Of a DNA stretch of 64,000 bases, positions 12,401-27,400 are shown in pieces (position 1 is the stretch's first letter; the number at the start of each line of letters is the position of its first letter). The DNA is from Drosophila pseudoobscura (lineage: Eukaryota > Arthropoda > Insecta > Diptera > Drosophilidae). The notes under the pieces were generated by a model. The model ran no database searches. It was not told the origin of the DNA and saw nothing but the letters and a program-made list of their open reading frames with translations. The position numbers and the translations under genes are program-made. Where the stretch lies: the NCBI RefSeq assembly GCF_009870125.1, contig NC_046680.1:16263501-16327500 (forward strand). Reading direction: 5' to 3'.

Positions 12401-15400
12401 ACCCTAGATCGTGTACCAGCATGTCTGCAGCATAAAGCTGTCTACAACAATCCGATAATCAAATTTTATTATGCAGAACAGAGAGAGAGATTTCTTTTCT
12501 TTCCTTCCCTGCTTTTTTTGCTCGAGAATAGTTTGCGTGTTGAGGCCGCAAAGTGTCATAGAATAGATGTGGGATGTGTAAGAGAATAAATCATTCCGTG
12601 TTGTTGCCTGCCCCAAGGCCTGTGGCCGGGAACAAAGGCTCTGCTCTGCTCTGCATACAAATTGAGCGAGAAGCCGAATCTCTGGTGGTGCCGCAGACGT
12701 TGCAAGGTAGCCGCTCTACAGTCCTACAAATTTGCAGCCTTTTGAACTGCCTCCGGCCTTAATAATGCTTAAGCCATGTAATAAACGCTCGAGTTTTTGG
12801 GCAAACAACATCGCAAGGAGCCAGAGCCAGAGCCAGAGCCAACTCCTTTGCCGCAGGAGAGTGAGTGGCTTAGAAGTGAGCTCCTTAGAGGCCATGGATA
12901 CGCGTGCTCCTCAACATAATTAAAGTTTTATCAAGCCACGCAGTCATCTGGCAGTCTCCCAGAGGGAGCGAGGAGGGAGTCTAGCAGGAATGCAGCTGCC
13001 TCTTGCCTCTTGCCTCGACAAACTTCATCTTTTATTCAATTTGTTGCCGCCGTTCCTTGGCTTAGGGCCCTGGGTCCCAGCATTTCTCTGCAACTGCCGC
13101 AACTGTTGCCCATTCCGTGTACATATATGTATATAGGGGAGGGGGAGGGGGAGGGGGAGGGGGGGTATGTATCATCCTCTCCATTACCATCGCTATTCAT
13201 CATCGTGCAATTGCAGTTATGTCATTCTGGTTCACTCTTTTGTCGGGCTTCGTCTTCGATTTCAATCAATGTGCAGCAGCTTATTGAGCAGCTCCGCTCC
13301 CCCCTTTCCCAGTTTCCCCGCCTTCGAGTCTTGGCTTTTGTCTCGTACTTTTTCCCTGGAAAAGCCATTGAACAGAGAGCCTGCCTTTAAGCCTTCGCCA
13401 GTTTATGACGCGTCGCTTTCAATGAGTTCGTGCCTGCCACCGATGAGGAGGATGTGGCAGCTGCTGTTCGAGTGCAGATTAAATGGAAAATTGCTTGGAA
13501 AATACAAATACAAGAAAGGCTCCAGTTAACTCGACTCGCAGATTACCCAAGCGTTGCCCTTGCCGTTGCCGTTGGAGAAAATCAGAAATAATCAATCACC
13601 GATTAGGTCTTAACCTTCGGGATGGATCGAAGATTTACCTGCAAATAAAGGAAGCGTAAACGGGGGATAAGTAAATGCTGCGAAATTGGGACTATATTTT
13701 GTAGATTTCAATTCAAAAGTAAAAAAAAAACCCTTAATGAGTCCGCAGTATCACTCCCACGAGTGGATTCGTGGCAGTTCAATAGTTTCGATCACAACGA
13801 ATCAATTAATCAATTTTATTTTAAAGTTACAAAATAAAATACACTCAAAAAAAGAAAATAAATCAAAATAATAGAACAAATAAATCAATATAGTAGAATA
13901 AATAATTAAAAATAGTAGAATAAATAATTAAAATTTTGTAAAAACAATTATAAGTATAAGCTTTTCTAAAAATATTAAATGATATTTTTAGATTGAAGTA
14001 AATGGCTAGCTTAATAAACAAAAGTGTAAACTTGTAGCATGAAAATAAATAAATAAATAAATATAAAAAAAGGGAAATATAAATTTAGATCTTTATATTT
14101 CTCTTATTTTTTTATTTATTATTATTTTTGTTGTGTTAAGTTTACACTTATTTTTACTCAAAACATGCGAGCGATAAGTGCAAATAATCCCTAATTACTG
14201 AAGGACTTGTTGTCCATAGAAACATAGAGAGAATGGTGCCTGGACATCCCTCTGCCACTGCCTCTGCCCCTGCCACCCAGTGAATGGATCAAAAAGAAAG
14301 GTTAAAGGAGCTTGCTTCGAAGAGTGTCCAAAAGGAACGAGTGCAGGGTTCATGCAGGGTACTCGAGTGTCCACAAACACATACATACATACATACATAC
14401 ATACATACCTATGTATGTACACATGCATAACCTCGATTTGTGCATAACATAACCTCAATTCCTTTTATGTTAACAGGCCTCCCGCCCACTTCCCCCATGC
14501 CCCATGCCCCCCCCCACTAGCTGAACATTCATTTTGTTACATGGAAATCGATAAAGAGTGTTCGATTACAGGCCTGATAAGATATGATGTGGGTACCACA
14601 CACACATAGATATGCAACATTTTGGGGCGGTACAAAAGCTGTACCTGCTGCCGCCACCCCGAAGCGACGACGATAGCCGCTGATGATAACTGTATCAAAA
14701 CTGTGTCAAAGAGCAGCTGCCAATGGAAATCGAAATTATAAATCAATTTGCAGGCCTTCGGAGGGGCTCTCTGATCTCTCAGCGATAAGATTGTCGGGGC
14801 AGGCAGGGCGGGGGCGGGGCGGGGCGGGGCAGGGCTTTAGCATAATTACGCGACACCCGATTCGGAAGGGGCAGGGAAAGGCAAAGGCAAAGGCAAAGGA
14901 AAGCCTAAACGTATGTGTGGAAGGGGCAACTTAAGCGGCTTACCAGAGACTAGATATAGACCCTTTAGACCCTTTACATAGTTTGCCGCCCAATGCCTCA
15001 CGAGCGAAGCAGCACGCGAGTGTGCGGCGTGCGGTGTGTGTGTTCCTACGTGATGTTTTAATTAAAGCTACAAAGACACACAGATACAGATACAGACACA
15101 GACACAGAAACCACGACGACTGTCCGGTCAGAGTGTCGCCAGGCAGTCGGTCATTAACTTGTCTGGAGGCAGACGCTGTACAGTCAAGCCTGCCTAGGCT
15201 GAAAGACTGCTCTTTGAGAACACATCAAAGACGGTTTGCAGTCAGTCATCCTTGGATTTGCACCAATCTATAGTTCCTAGACATCTATATGTCTGATCTG
15301 ATATCTATGCCGACGCCCCTCTGGACCCTATATTTGAAGAACACGAAGAACTTCTTTGTGGGTTCTTTGAAGGCTTCTTTCAATATCTCCATCCTTCCAG

Positions 15401-18400
15401 CCTTCCAGCGCGATTGAAGACACTAGAGATCCAGCCCAAGAAGGTAATCACCTTCGTAGAAGGACGAAAAGATAGTCACCAAAATGGCTCTGGACTTGAT
15501 TCCAGGCGGAATAGACACCATAAGAGTCTCCAGAGTCTCTGTAGATTTCAACAGAAAGCTTTAAAGATATACTTTCCACTTTCCAGATATCGAAGGCGGT
15601 TCCGAGGAGGCATTACAACCAGCAGAGGAGGGTACTTAAGAGAGTATCTATATGCATCGATAGGTATCTTTGTTGCATCTCAAGGTACAGCCGTATGGTT
15701 GGTGGGTTCTACGGCAACAAGTCGGGGCCGTAAAAGAGTTGATTGCTGGTGAATTTTATTCGCCACACGGGTACGAGCATAAGCCCCAAAGACCATTCGA
15801 ATTTAAGCGAATACAAACGAGTAGTTTGCATGACCGCCACGACGAAGGCACAGCTCAATAGGGAATTCGGAATCCTGGGTGTGGTGCCGCAACCGCTACT
15901 GGAAATCCGTAGCCCCCGCATTTAATTGCGGCAATCAAATGGGGTTTACGGGGCGTGGTCACCTGGGAAATTTACCGCTGCCTCGCCATACATCATTTCG
16001 TTGGGGCTTTAATTTGACACATGATGTGGCAGTCCCCTCCCCTCCCATCCCCATCCCCATCCCCACCCGTCCCGTCTTATTTGCAAAATGGCCGACACAG
16101 TTGTCTAACAAAATGGCCGCCCTGTCGCTTCCGCCTCGCTCCCGCCCCTACCCGGACCCCGGGCCCTCCCCGCACAAAGTTCATTGGTTTCTGAGCGGCA
16201 TTTTTCACTTGTTCTGGCAAATGACTTTGGCCACATGCTGGGGCTCCTTAACAGTGTCTCCCACACCCCCCCTCCCCCCCTTTCCCGACCGACGGGGAAA
16301 AAGTCTCTAAGCTGGGGCTAAGTTGGTCGCTTTTCCGCTGCCGGCGTTGCCTTTGCTTTGTCCTTTGGCATCCTGGCTACGACAACGGTTGCCGGCTTGT
16401 TGCTCTGCGCAACTTTTGCATTATGAAATTGTAAATGTAGCCAGGCACCCACCCACCCACCACCCCTTCCCCCCCAGGCATGCCAGAGGGAGGACAAGAA
16501 ATTTACACTGTGCAGCCTCACACGCATCAGAGCCATCCTCCACCGACTAGAATCCTCTTCCGATAGTCCTTTTCGATAGATACATCGATGTTTTGTCGGA
16601 AACAAACTTCTATTTTTCGCATTTATTCACTTTAATCTAATAAATGTGTCGAATGCCCAAGAACAGTCCAAAAACAACAAACATGTCGTGGGCACAACTC
16701 GGCCTGCCCACCGCTGCTTTACACTCTCCATTGCTGGATCTCGTGCCTTTTGTTGGACAGTGTTATTACGCATCAGTTCTGTCAGCCCAGGGAGGCTGTC
16801 CGAGCGGGGGGTAGGAAAAACCGATTTGCAGTCGGAAAAGCAAAGAAAAACAGCAGAGTTTTCACCCCCCTTGCAACGAATTTTATCCATTTGGTTTCTG
16901 GTTTGTGTGAGAATGTGGCATAAAGAATTAAATTCGTATCTTTTGTTCAAAGTTTTTGCGCATTACTTATCGAAGGAACTGCGATTAATTCGAGTCAAAC
17001 GACCGACGGGTATCTGCATCCCAGCCAAGGATGTCTGGGCAAACCTCAGGGTGGCACATTTTCAAGATACATTTCAAATGATACTCAAATACCGCTTAAT
17101 CGATTGCACCTTTCAGAATCCACTCGAGTGCCACTAATATTTCGAGAACTCAATCGTTTCCTGACCTACTATATCTCTGTCCCATTCGAGTTGAGAGGTC
17201 AGTGTCGTTGTCCCCTGACCTCTGGGTCTCGCGCCCCCTTAAATCGAAAGATTTTATTGAGTTTGTTGCTGATCTTAATGAGATTTTATTATATTTTTAG
17301 CAGGGAAAGGTGCAACCCTCAAACCTCAACCCTCAATCCCTGTTCCACCCCCAACAGATGGAGGGTGGGTGCAACATCCAGCTGAGAGAGAGAGAGAGAG
17401 AGACGAGAGTCTCATAGCAAATCTTAGCCCGACTTAATACGGGGATTATCATCCACATTAATATCCAAGTAAGAGTAAATGGTCCCCCTCCACACACCCT
17501 CGCTGATTATTTTGATCTCGAACATGTAGCTGCCCTTGGGTAGAGGGACTTTGGCGAACATTTGATCATCCAGAACAAAGTCTTTCAGGATAACATCGTG
17601 CTGTAAGGAGCCAGAGCAAAAGGAGAGTCACAAAATCCCATGGAGAGTGCATTCGTGGCACTCACATTGATGGGGCAAGTGTGGTTCACGTTGATGAAGG
17701 GCAGCATTGCGCCGTAGAAGTAGTAGAAGACGTTGAGGGGATTCGGGTGCTTCATGTAGTGGCAAAGGTCCGCGGTGACGTTGAACAGGAACGGATGGTA
17801 GCCGGAGAGCTTTTGAAAGATGCTGAAATTGATGGACACCTTCCGAACTGGTAGTTTGAGCAATTTCACATGGACATTGGCTCCGATAATGCCACGCCCC
17901 AGCACGTTCAGGCGGCAGACAAGCGCCTTCGCATACGATGGATCCCGCGTTACGCATTTAATGTTCGTTTGGCGTGTCCTGATGTCCCCGAAAGCAGCCA
18001 TTAGAGCCCCCGCCAGGAGCACCGATATCACTGGGAACCTCATGGGTAGAGCGTTGCTCCCAAAATGAATGCTTCCGATCGCAGGGAGGTATCAATTAGC
18101 CCGTTGCAAAATCATTAGTAACGAATCGTGATCGTTGAACTGTCACTAAACGCCCTTCGATCGGATATCTAACCATTCAGGTACCCGTTTAATGTGTGTT
18201 TAATAATGTGGTGGCGCAGTATGGTAAATCGCTATTATTGTACCACATGGTCATCCGCATATGTAACTGCGTTTGTACATACATATGTATATTTATATTC
18301 TCGCACACGGCAGCAGCCCAGGCGGCTGTTCTCTCTTGTCTTTATCTCATCTCGCGCCTTTCTTTTCTTCCTTCGCTTTCGCTCTCGCTCTCTCGAGCTG

Positions 18401-21400
18401 TCGCGCTCTTGTCGAAGCTTCGGTTCGGCCCGCCTGCCGTTGGACTTCGTCTTATTCTAGCTCGTGCAAAGCGACACCGTCTTGGACCGACCGCCCGCGT
18501 CATCAAACGACATCGGCTTTGCACCGACTCGTCGTGCTCTCGTGTTGCATCTCTCTCTACCGCTCTTTTTACATGCACATATTACAAACACACAAGCGTT
18601 CTCCTTTTTGGCCCTTCACACATCGTGTAGTCCCCGCAGTCCCCGATCCGTTGCGGTTATTCTTCCCCTCTTATTCCCCTCCCTCTGCTCCAGGACCTAA
18701 TTCTGGACATCGCGCTGGATCTCGAGCTCCCAGTATTGGCTCGGTGGAAGGAAAAATGTCCCCCAAATCAGATCAAATACTGTACTGGATTTTACTTTGC
18801 TTTTTAGGCTACATTCATCCCCCTGCAAGGGGTTGTTTTCCTCTCTACTTATTTTCCATGCGCTTTGACAAACCGTAATCCCCGGCCTGTAAAAATACGG
18901 ATTTAATTCCATTTTCCATATTTTATAGCCCTCCCTCCGAAGGGGAAATGAGAAATGGTTCTCCACAGTGCTAATGGCCAGTTGTTAAATTTTCAAATTG
19001 ATCTATGAATTTCACAGTCGGCTGCTATGCCATGCCCCACGCCCCACGCCCCATGCCGCATGCCTCTCCCCACCGAATTTTCGTTTGAAGTTTCGTTTTT
19101 GGAGAACGGAGGGACGTAGTGTCAAAGAACTGGAGCTGAAGAATATAAATTTATGATTTATCGAAAGTATATGCCGTGCCCCCTCCACAGGAAGTTCCCC
19201 TCAAATGCCACTCGAATGGGGAGTTTTTTCCAATTTTACAATCGCTGGAGCATGTTTTGAATAGTTCTTTAGCGTTTGTGTGCATATAAGGAGATCAGAT
19301 CGGATAGCATCCCCACCACTACTCCCCCGCCTGCGCACCGCAGAACCCCGACAGATGTCCCAGAGAACAGCTGTTCAGAGAGTCCTGTGCGAGTCAAGGA
19401 TTCGAGTGAGAGCGTCGGAAAAACTTTCGAAACAACTCAAGTTCTGTTCTACGCGTTCTGTATATCCAGTATTTTTGTTATAATTAAACAGAAATTAGCA
19501 GGGAAGCCAAGGCGGAAGTTCAACAGCTGTGACCTAGGTGTCGGAAGAGCAGAGACAGAGCGGGCCCTAAAAATAGCTGAAAATTGAAAATTAATGTCAG
19601 CCGCGCTGCCCGCGTGACACTCCTCTCTCCTGAGTTATGTGTGGGTTAAGTGCTGCTGACAGATTATGCCAATGCCAGGGAAAGATGGGCAATACATACA
19701 TACATATGTACATACGAGGGCGGTCCGAATTGTTTCCCTCCATGAACTACGCTCAGAATCTCTTCCTAGCTCGAAGCGGAAGATATATTCCCCAAAAGAG
19801 GAGGCTATACCCATTGTAAGCATCCATTTGTGGGGGCTGAATAGGTGGGAGCATCGCCTTGAACAGTGTATTGACTTCGAAGGAGAATAATGAAATAGAA
19901 ACATTTCGGACCGCCCTCGACTGAGAGAAGCAGATAGTGGCAGCGTTTAGTGATAGTTCACCGATCACGATTCGTTACTAATGGTTTTACAACGGGCTAA
20001 TTGATACCACCCTGCGATCGGAGGCATTCATTTCGGGAGCAACACTTTACCCATGAAGTTCGCACTGATATCGGTGCTCCTGGCAGGGTTTCTAGTGGCG
20101 GCCTTCGGCGGCATCAGGACACGCCACACGAACATTAAGTGCGAAACGCGGGATCCGTCGTATGCGGAGGTGCCTGTCTGCCGCCTGAACGTGCTGGGGC
20201 GTGGCATTATCGGAGCCAATGTCCACATTAAAGTGTCCCAACTACCGATTCGGAAGGTGTCCATCAATTTCAGCGTCTTTCAAAAGCTCTCCGGCTACCA
20301 TCCGTTCCTGTTCAACGTCACCGTGGACCTTTGCCACTACATGAAGCACCCGAATCCCTACAATGTGTTCCACTACTTCTACGGCGCAATGCTGCCCTTC
20401 ATCAACGTGAACCACACTTGCCCCATCAATGTGAGTGCCCCGATTGAAGCTGCCATTCGACTGACTCTCCTTTTGCTCTGGCTCTTTGCAGCACGACATT
20501 ATCCTGAAAGACTTCGTTCTGAATGATCAAATGTTCTCCAGAGTAGCCGGGCCCAAGGGCAACTACATGTTCAAGATCAAAATAATCAGCGAGGGTGTGT
20601 GGAGGGGGACCATTTACTCCTACATGGATGTCAACGCGGAAGACAATACCCGTATTATCCCCTCGGGATAGGATTCTTCTATATAGGAATTTGGGAATAT
20701 ATCACGTAATTTTGAACTATAAAACTATCGACTCTTTCTCTCTTATTCTTGGTTTTTTTGATCACAGCTGGATGTGGCACCCACCCCATCAACAGGGGGG
20801 TGAACAGAGTTTGAGGATGCACCTTTTCCCTGATAAAAATCGAATAAAATCTGATTCAGATCAGTAATAAACAAAATAGAATCTATCGTGTGACACCGCC
20901 AACAGGGGCTAACAGGGGTCAATGACAATGTCCAGTGACGTCCCATTTCGAATCGGATGGAGAGCTACAGGTGAGGGAATGATTGAATTTCGGAAATATT
21001 AGTGACACTCGAGTGCATTCCGATAGATGCGATCGATTGAGCGGTATTCAAGTATCATTTAACTTTAACAAGCACCGATTTTGTTGCATAGTGTTTATTG
21101 GCGTTGCTCTCGAAGTAAAGAAAGAGAGAGAGGGAGAGAATACATAGCTGTACTTTAATTAACATGTGCTGAGAGGGAGCGAGAGGGAGAGGGAGAGGCA
21201 GGGAGCTGGGTAGCTGGGGAGAGGAACAGCTGTTGTGGCCTGCCAACTTTTCCCAAAAACAATATTTTCCATGTTTCTGCGTCTGTTTTTGCTGCTGCCT
21301 TTGGTGGTTGCCTAACAAATTAATTTCATATTATGTTTGCTGGCTGCTCCACCTCCTCCTCCTCCTCCACACCTATTATCACTCCCCTATCACTCTCCAT

Positions 21401-24400
21401 ACGATATAGTCCTGCTTCACAGTTAATTTGGCTCCGGTTACATGTGAGAGTGCACGGATATGTCCATCTCTCCCTCCACATCGCTTTGGCAGCAATTTCC
21501 AATTGAAATTAATGTTTTATGGTTTCAGCAGAGACCACACACAGACACACACACGAACACAGACAGTCGTACCATAAAGCGAGATAGATAGATAGATAGT
21601 CGGAGAAAGGGATAGCTGAGGGCTCGAACAACAGCTGAAGGAAACGTTTTGTGCCTTCTTCTAATGCCAATTTGCTATCGAGTTTCCTGAAAGTGACAAA
21701 AGAAAATACCAAACCTCTTCTGTCGTTCTCCCTCTCCCTCTCCCTCTTCCACTCCCTCTCTGGCTCTTTGTCTCGCCTTTGGCCACGGCAAATTGGACAT
21801 TCTTCTTCAAATTTCCTGTTTATGCTCCATAAAATCCATTGATGCGTTTAATATTGGCAACTTGGCTGTTCCGTCTGCCTCTTTGATGGGGCGCCGTGCC
21901 AAGGAAGTGGCAAAGGAAGGAACAGCGTGCCATGTACGTGGTCTGGCATTCAAATTGATTGTTGGGGTATGCCACGAGTGGAGGAAACGTCTGGCATTTC
22001 TCTACCAGCTTTTCCCTGTTTGAGTCATCGTCGTTGACGGCGCACAGCTGTTGAATAGTCGCTTTCGTTTATCCTTTAACGAAGGCGGAGCTCCAAACGT
22101 TGGGGAATGCCCGAGAATGGTAACAAAACAACCACATACATGTCGTGTGCCTGATGACCAACCAACATTCGCCACAGATTCGGCAGCTCTGGGATTTTAT
22201 TTTCATAATTATGCAATCCCAAGTATGGCTTTGCGGTGTAGGAGCGGGGGAGAGGGGGCGATCATAATTATTTATTTTTAATTTGTTTCGCATATCACTT
22301 GAAGTGGGCTCCGACCTGGTCCGGGTCTGCGATTATGCAACTTCTGTGTGTCTGTATGGCAGGCACCTGGAAAATGTTGCAGCAGCAGCGGCAGCCGTCG
22401 TAGTGGGGCATCCCACGCATGGTGCATGCCCCAGGCCCCGGGCCGACTGGCGCCTGCCCACATTCGGCGGCGGCATGGGGGGGAAAGGGGCGCTGTTAAT
22501 TGAATTTTTTCGCCAAACTATTTGAGAATATAAAATAATAATAACAGATACCCCGAAAATTGTGCTGGAAAACAGGTTCAGTTCTCCTTCGATCCGATCC
22601 GATCTGATCCGAAATTTATGTCAATTTCCGAAAGTGTTAATTGCTCTTGACGTGGATTTATGTGCGGGGCACTACTTGATCTGCTCTGCGGTCCGACAGT
22701 CCGTCTCTGCCACAAGTGGGGCAAAAGGGGGCAGTCAGAGGACCGCAGGCCGGGGGTTGCCCGATTTACATTCAAATGCAATGAACATTCAAGCTATTTA
22801 TTATGACATTAAGTGGATGAAAATAGAAAATATAATGAAAAATGGAAAATGTCAATAAAAAGCGAATGGGAAAACTTTTTCCCAATTTATGATTTGGTTG
22901 AAACTAATTTCGAATGATTTTCATGGCATTTTAATGCGTGGGGGGACTGGAGGCGAAAGTAATTAAAACAAACAATTTGATTTCCAAAGATAATCGAATT
23001 ACAAATTTACGGAATTTAGTTTAATAGATTTTATAGATGATTCAAAAGATAATCTTTTAATTTCAATTCCTTTTAGACACTGTCTGATTTTCAATATAAA
23101 TTTTCAAAAATAACCAAAGAAGAAGAACAAAAATCCAATTAAAGAATATCAAAAGTCTTCAGATTTTTAACTTTTTCTAATCTTCACAACAGACAAAGAA
23201 AAACTTAATTTGATGGCCATAGAGTTTCCAAAAATAATTATTTTCTTTTGCTGGAACACCCACACACTTTTGTTGGGTGTGTCGAGGGGCAGGGGGAAAA
23301 CCCCTGATAAGACTGAGCCCCGAATTTGTGCGCTTTCCTTGGCAACAAATTATGAAAATGAAAAATGCCATCAGAGCAGCGTAAATCATCTGATTTTGAC
23401 ACGCATTATTATTTATCGCCTAGGTCGGCCCCAGAAAAGACGAAAAAAAAAATAAAAAGGGGGAAACAGACATAACTTTCGACTGTCAAGTGCATATCAG
23501 GTGGCAATAAAGGGATAGATAATAGCGAGAGATATTTATATATATGTATTTTTGGCAGAGTTAAGCTGGTGGACTGAAGGAGCGGAGGAATGCCCTGGCA
23601 GAGGGTATTATTATTTTTTATTTTCTTCTTTTTATTATTATGTATAAATTTTTTTTTTTTTTGTGTTATTATTATTTTTTGTATATTATGTATTATTTGT
23701 TATTTTCTTTTTATTATTATTTATTACTATTTTAAATCTTTTATTATTTATTATTGCATATTAAAATTTTTTGCACATTTTTATTTATTTATTACATATT
23801 ACAATTTATATTAAATTTTCCTTTTATTATTATATTTTTATTTATTTATTTATTTTTAATATTTATTATATTTTGTTTTCGTTGTATTTATATTTCAGCC
23901 CTAGATATCCAGGGTATCCCCGAATGTTTCTGAAATTGAGGTATTTTCTTGATATCCCTGTTGTAATTCCACCAGATGTTCCTTGTTTGTGTCCTTGTCG
24001 CCAAAAAATCGTATAATACGAGGAGCCTTAATATTCCGACGCCCAACCGTATGGCAATGCCATAGTTTCAAGCACTCATCGCTCTCCCATTATGAATCAT
24101 CCGCAGAGAGTGGAAATGCCATCATAGGAGCAGGAGCAGGAGCAGGAGCAGGAGAAGGAGCAGTCACAGCAGGAAGAGGAACAGGAGCAGGAACAGGAGC
24201 TGGGGGGGAAAAAAAACTGAAAACATTTGCCATCTGACTTCTGCCCCGAGTTCCCTTTTTATTTCTCTGAGTTTTATGGCATTCTATTTTAGCTCGAGTG
24301 CTCCCCACAGATCCCAATCCCAACCCCAGCCTCCCATCCCCCCAAAAGCCCTCGACGTCTCGACGTTTGGCCCCGTCAAAACAACATTTCTGTGTGTTGG

Positions 24401-24448
24401 GCAAACCGCAAAGAGTCAAACAACCAGCGACAACGACAAACAGCCACT

Positions 24449-24483
<35 letters not shown>

Positions 24484-27400
24484 GATCTAAGGATATATAA
24501 ATGTGTGTGTGTGTGTGTATAATAAAGTGAAGCTGTTGAAAGCCGCATTAGATGGGGGGAGGGGGAGGATGAGGTTGAGAGCGAGTATGAAAGAGAGGGT
24601 GCTGTGCTGGCTGATGAGGGAAAATTCTCTGTGTGGCAAGCGTCTGTTGCAAAATCGAAAAAATATTGTGCGTCCAGGGCAGGGACAGGGACAGGGACAG
24701 GGGCAGGGGCTGCAATAATGGACTGGGCCAACACAAGAGTCAGCTGAGCGGAGGGCGAGAAAAATCGATAAATGCTTCGAATGTATGAATTATGTGTCTG
24801 TGTCCCTGCCCCCCTCCCTGCTGCTTGCCCCGCGCCGTGGCCTGCTGCCATCGATGTGTTGTATCTTTGAGATTCAGCTTCGACTGCTGTGCCCGCCCGT
24901 GCAACGGGTTAAGTTCAAGTGGCAGCTCATTGCACTCCCAGCACGAGATAGTGAGAGGAGCATTTTCGCATTTAATCTTTGCACAGCAGTCGGCTCTCGG
25001 ATTCGGCGCCCACACGCAGTCCGCTTGGATTTATCCGCTGTCCAGAGCGACAGCGGCGACTGGGGCGACTCTGCCCACACAGAGCAGCCATCGACAACGG
25101 CCAGGGACCACCGCTGGCCGGGCGACCAGTCCATGGACGGACGGCGACCAGTCGTCCCCAAAGTGCTGGAATGTTTTTGGCCAAACTCATATGCAAATAT
25201 GTTACGAGCACTCGTCTGTCCCTCACCGGTTGAGATTGGGGGGTGGGACAGGTCCCCCCAGGAGCGTGTCGGAAGGGTAGTAAATCAATGGACGGAATGG
25301 AATATTCATTCATTTGGCCACTGTCTCTGTTTTCCATTGTGTCATCAAAATCCCCAAAACACAGCCACATTTTCCACAATAAAATCTCAGTTGTGGCAAG
25401 GAACCCTCCCCCCCAGCCCCCCCACACACACAGGACATACGAAACATTTTTGTGAACTAAAATAAGGGGATATAGAAATTTAGCAATAAATGGTTCTAAC
25501 GGTCGTTTTTCCTCCATAAATATTCTTCCTAAGAGCAAAAACATTCAAATATCTCCAAAAGCTGCGCTTCAATCACAATCTCTTCAAATTGTTGTTTATT
25601 TACGCGCAAAACAAAACGAAAATCTTAATTAAAATTGAAATGTCAAAGGAAGAATGCGAATCTGATGAGGGGGCAACACAGAGAGAGAACTGTTGGACCT
25701 ATAACCTACCGAGAGAGCTGCCACAACAAGAGGCAACTTTCATAAATAGAAAGCGTTTTTTTGGTGGATGCATTGCATATCCAATCGATGGACGGCGGAG
25801 GAGAGGGGATAGGAGATATGCCTGAAATAGTACTTGGGGAGAAGCAATAAATTCGTTATGCACACACACACACACATACACTCATACATATTTATGACAG
25901 CACGCACAGAGAGCGAGCCCCAACTGCAGGTCGAGCCCCGAGCTGGATTCCAAAAATTGACCCCCGAAAAAGTTATCTATAGATCGTCGGACGTCTGTTG
26001 TTTTCCTTCCAATGTGTGCGTGCGTGTCTCCCCCTATCCCTCTCTCTTGTTGTTGATAAATGAAAATTGAGTGCAACGTAAAAGCGACGTCCGATCCGAT
26101 TCGATTCGATCCGATTCGAAGTTTGAGCTGGTGATAAGGCAATCAATAAAGCAAACACAACTCGAGGAGGTTTATTGAACCACAATCCTCCCCTCGCCAT
26201 CCCTCCTCCTCCTCCGTGTAGTGGGGCAAGCCCCCGTCTGGTCGAAACGCAATTAAGTGAATTTTCATTTATTTATTTATTTTTTTCTGTTGCTGGAGTC
26301 CGCTTAGATTTTTGTTTATTTCTTGCTTAATGGTGATTTATGCTGCATAGCGGTACAGTACAGTCTAGGCCCTGCTCGAAAGTGGGCTTTTGGTGAATTG
26401 CCAGTCGAATGACGGGAATGAGTTGACTTATGAATCAGTTACAATCACATTTTGGATACCGATAATGCGGTAAATATTTGCAAACGACTAACGGGGGACC
26501 GTTGGAAACAGAGTCCCTAAGGGGAGAGAGAGAGAGAGAGTGAGAGAGCACAAACTTACCTGAGTGCAGGCGAAGTGTGTGGGGGAGAGTGCACACACAC
26601 ACACACACACACGCACCGGATTGGGTGTCAAGTTAAATATTTGTTGGAAAATATTTACCCAAGACTAATGCCATTCCTCAAAGAGAGTGAATGAGAGGAA
26701 GGGAGAGGCAGATAGAGGCGACGAGACGAGATTTGAAAGGGAATATTTGTGCGTGTAAACAAATGACAAACGTATGATGATGATGAAGATGGGAATGATG
26801 ATGGTTGATGGCTGTCCCTGAACTTGTACTCCTCCTCGTTTCGAATTGAAATTCATTCTACATGCGAGAGCTCCAACGATTCTGATCTCTATAAATGATT
26901 TGATTGACATCAATAATTGCCTGTGTACATGCACATACATACATATGTATGTATCTCTGTATCTATGTATCCACGAGTAGGGCTACCGAGGGGCAGCAAC
27001 GACAGTGTTTGCATAAAAAATAAACAGAGCTTTCCTGATTGACATTGAACGTTCCCATCCGAAGCATAATTAAATGCTTTTGCTTCGACCCCGAATACCC
27101 TGTAGTCCAAAGAAGGGTAAACGCTAAGAGATAGCTCCATTTAGCTCCATAGGAATATTTTGGACTATAAAGATTGGTGTATCATTCTCAGCTCTTCAGT
27201 GTTCTTTCGGGATTTTCCAAGCGTTTCCTTATTGCTGGGCATCCAGCCTTCGTTTCCCGTCTTCTTATTGCTTTGTTTTTTCTGTCCCTCTCTCTCTCAC
27301 TCTGTTATTCTTTTTCAGATCTCGTCGCCATCAATCACGTTTTGGCAGGTCCACATGCTTTTTCTTTCAGTCTCTCCTCTATTCCTGTCTACGTGACTTC

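Larger units (their letters stand above)
5474..17074 (-). other. fra intron 1, distal-to-left part: non-coding, simple repeats
   Basis: About 11.6 kb without a supportable gene. Open frames here are short, shift strand freely and track GC or purine/pyrimidine skew. Visible simple repeats: GGGCA (5594-5619), GGAT (5684-5710), GGGA/GAGG (7530-7562), GA (10279-10300), GGGGGA (13136-13165), ATAC (14380-14408) and ACAGAT/ACACAG (15075-15109). Large introns at the 5' end of guidance-receptor genes commonly hold enhancers; I see no specific one. Confidence 0.6.

Noticed and set aside
18273-18878. 201-codon plus frame in the spacer of the inverted duplication
   Set aside because: Composition-driven (CT-rich), no homology pattern, three overlapping frames open at once.
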